DNA of 64,000 bases from Candidatus Hydrogenedens sp. (GTDB lineage Bacteria > Hydrogenedentota > Hydrogenedentia > Hydrogenedentales > Hydrogenedentaceae), in assembly GCA_035361075.1 (NCBI GenBank), contig DAOSBX010000014.1:14101-78100 (forward strand), given 5' to 3'. How positions within the stretch are numbered: the first letter of the stretch is position 1; each line of letters begins with the position of its first letter. Position numbers and translations under genes: made by a program. This document shows, in pieces, positions 62,730 to 64,000 of this stretch. Under the pieces are notes generated by a model. That model made no database searches, was not told the origin of the DNA, and worked only from the letters and a program-made list of their open reading frames with translations.

Positions 62730-63039
62730 ATATAACTTCTTGGAGGATGCGTTTTTTTAATGATTTTTTCAATGCACCTTTCATTACAAGGTCTACCTTG
62801 TTTTGTAACAATGCTTCAAGATAAAGTTTTAATTCTATATAGTTATCAAATGTTTTTCCGTCATCTTTGAAATCAATAAGAATATCTATATCACTTTCGG
62901 TATTTATTTCGTTTCTCGCATAAGAACCAAAGATACCAATCTCTTTAATGTTATATTTCTTTTTTAATTCGCTTTTATGTTCTTCCAATATTTTTTTTAT
63001 GTATTCAAGATTTATCGTTTTATTTACTCGACTATTCAT
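62722..63039 (-). CDS. mntA: MntA-like minimal nucleotidyltransferase antitoxin
   Basis: 105 residues. 'GIFGSYARNEINTESDIDIL' holds the GS(X10)DXD motif (Gly38-Ser39, Asp50, Asp52), the nucleotidyltransferase metal site, with a further acidic/hydrophobic segment 'NKVDLVMKGALKKSL'. It would AMPylate and silence HepT. The pair is a complete two-gene toxin-antitoxin module, likely transcribed on its own from the AT-rich gap at 63040-63142. Confidence 0.92.
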   Translation of the reverse strand: MNSRVNKTINLEYIKKILEEHKSELKKKYNIKEIGIFGSYARNEINTESDIDILIDFKDDGKTFDNYIELKLYLEALLQNKVDLVMKGALKKSLKKRILQEVIYV

Positions 63040-63142
63040 ATATTTTAGAGAATATAGGTTAAACTTATTTCAGACTTATAAGAAAAAAAGTTTATTTTTA
63101 AGTGTTTTCTGAAAATAATTATATAAAAATGAATAGGAATAT

Positions 63143-64000
63143 TCATTTTTTTAATATATCTTTTAATTCATGAGCGACTTTTTGGGCTTGCTTGAGGTTA
63201 GGCATGCCCTGGTCACCGACAATTACTTCTGCGGTCAGGTAGTAGTCATAACCGATGTTCTTCAATGTCTGTAGTAAACCTTGCCAGTTCATATCGCCTT
63301 CAAGCAGACTGGGGGTGAAATCATTTAACGTTCCGCCACCGTTATTCCGTTTGAAATTTTTGATATGAACACGGGCAATGCGTTGTCCTAAAATTTCAGC
63401 CCAATGTTCGGGATAACCATTGATTAAACAATTACCCGCATCAAAATAGGCTTTGACCCATGGAGATTGGAATATATCAACGAATTGGGCAAACTCAAAG
63501 GGACCTGTGAGGAATTTGCTCCAGACATTTTCAAGAGCAATGATAACTTGATTTTGTTCAGCAATAGGTATTAATTGATGGATAGAATCCTGTGCCCATT
63601 TCCAGACTTCTTTTGCGGGGACGGTGGGGCGATTGGGGTCAAAGCATACATCCACAGTGCCAGGCAGGACAAGAACCGCACCAGCCCCTAATAGGTTGGC
63701 AGATTCGATATATTTTTTTGTGAACTCAATGGCGTTATTTCGTTCTTCTGCATCAGGACTTCCGAGAGAGCAACTCCAGTAGAATCCTGAGGCTAAAGAA
63801 GGAATTTCTAATCCTTCTGTTTCCACTACCTTCCGAATATGTTTTAATTCATTCTCTGTTGTGGTAGCGGATAGTTCGCCTGCTCCATAACATAATTCAA
63901 TCCCATCCCAGCCCATTCCTTTTACTTCTTTCACAATAGATTCAATCGTTACCTCACCCTGAAAACCACAAACCATCCATCCATTCAATGCTGTTTTCAT
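63143..64000 (-). CDS. Sugar phosphate isomerase/epimerase (TIM barrel, xylose isomerase-like)
   Basis: 285 residues ending inside the window; the ATG sits on the last three bases (63998-64000), so the upstream leader is not visible and a longer start cannot be excluded. 'ALNGWMVCGFQGEVTIESIV', 'GWDGIELCYGAGELSATT', 'VIIALENVWSKFLTGPFEFA' (Glu), 'VKAYFDAGNCLINGYPEHW' (Asp) and 'IARVHIKNFKRN' (His) are the metal-site strands of the AP-endonuclease-2-like family. It probably isomerises or epimerises a sugar or inositol derivative. Substrate unknown. Confidence 0.88.
   Translation of the reverse strand: MKTALNGWMVCGFQGEVTIESIVKEVKGMGWDGIELCYGAGELSATTTENELKHIRKVVETEGLEIPSLASGFYWSCSLGSPDAEERNNAIEFTKKYIESANLLGAGAVLVLPGTVDVCFDPNRPTVPAKEVWKWAQDSIHQLIPIAEQNQVIIALENVWSKFLTGPFEFAQFVDIFQSPWVKAYFDAGNCLINGYPEHWAEILGQRIARVHIKNFKRNNGGGTLNDFTPSLLEGDMNWQGLLQTLKNIGYDYYLTAEVIVGDQGMPNLKQAQKVAHELKDILKK

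Overview
The window is AT-rich bacterial DNA carrying about 48 protein genes and one tRNA. Two secreted proteins have long Glu-Gly-rich 'EGEG' linkers. One of them ends in a duplicated, dockerin-like 'DLSELLRxIQFFN' module. Together with VCBS/ASPIC proteins, DUF4091, GLUG-repeat and polysaccharide-lyase proteins and many lipoprotein or Tat-type leaders, this suggests an environmental Gram-negative polysaccharide degrader, most likely Candidatus Hydrogenedentota or a relative in the PVC neighbourhood. That assignment is inference from protein style, not from a marker gene.

Layout. 1-7.1 kb: the 3' end of a GH4 glycosidase, then mostly minus-strand envelope genes (acetyltransferase, GT2, cardiolipin synthase, DsbD) and one lipoprotein. 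7.2-12.2 kb: plus-strand ChbG/YdjC-type deacetylase and a beta-oxidation pair (FadN-like and thiolase), each unit closed by a clear terminator. 12.2-25.2 kb: an SGNH-TPR/DUF6599 pair, an aldo-keto reductase with ferredoxin-like clusters, tRNA-Leu(CAG), MetH and MetF (C1/methionine cycle) interleaved with a PL1 pectate lyase and a PL22-like oligogalacturonate lyase. 25.4-33.6 kb: an orphan recombinase-domain protein, TatB-TatC, a PabB-PabC fusion, a SurA/PpiD-type foldase, an esterase and QueF. 33.7-40.2 kb: a VCBS/ASPIC protein, a GtaA-like glycosidase-fold protein and a GLUG surface protein. 40.4-47.7 kb: a plus-strand housekeeping run (DppD-like ATPase, Ndk, a 30-residue bS22/mS38-like peptide, DUF1844, DUF4139, NnrE, ThpR, YggT, PckA). 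47.8-64 kb: DUF4091, deacetylase, beta-helix and polytopic membrane proteins, an alpha/beta hydrolase, a papain-like protease with PASTA and EGE repeats, a B12-binding radical SAM protein, a Gfo/Idh/MocA oxidoreductase, an MntA-HepT toxin-antitoxin pair and a sugar isomerase.

How it fits together: extracellular sugar and pectin attack (PL1, PL22, beta-helix, DUF4091, esterase, GH4, sugar oxidoreductase and isomerase), with export and folding support (Tat, DsbD, PpiD-type). Central metabolism is represented by beta-oxidation and PEP carboxykinase. There is no CRISPR array, prophage, insertion sequence or rRNA, and no gene-free stretch above 300 bases. The longest gaps (8204-8493 and 42634-42915) hold a terminator and featureless AT-rich DNA respectively.

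The most unusual signals are: a family of 9-bp tandem repeats at three gene 3' ends; a B12/radical SAM gene with no canonical start codon where its first beta strand is encoded; a catalytic-domain-less serine-recombinase module behind a nested inverted repeat; and Cys-Gly-Cys and EGE/LSELLR C-terminal modules that look like lineage-specific surface-sorting or anchoring systems.
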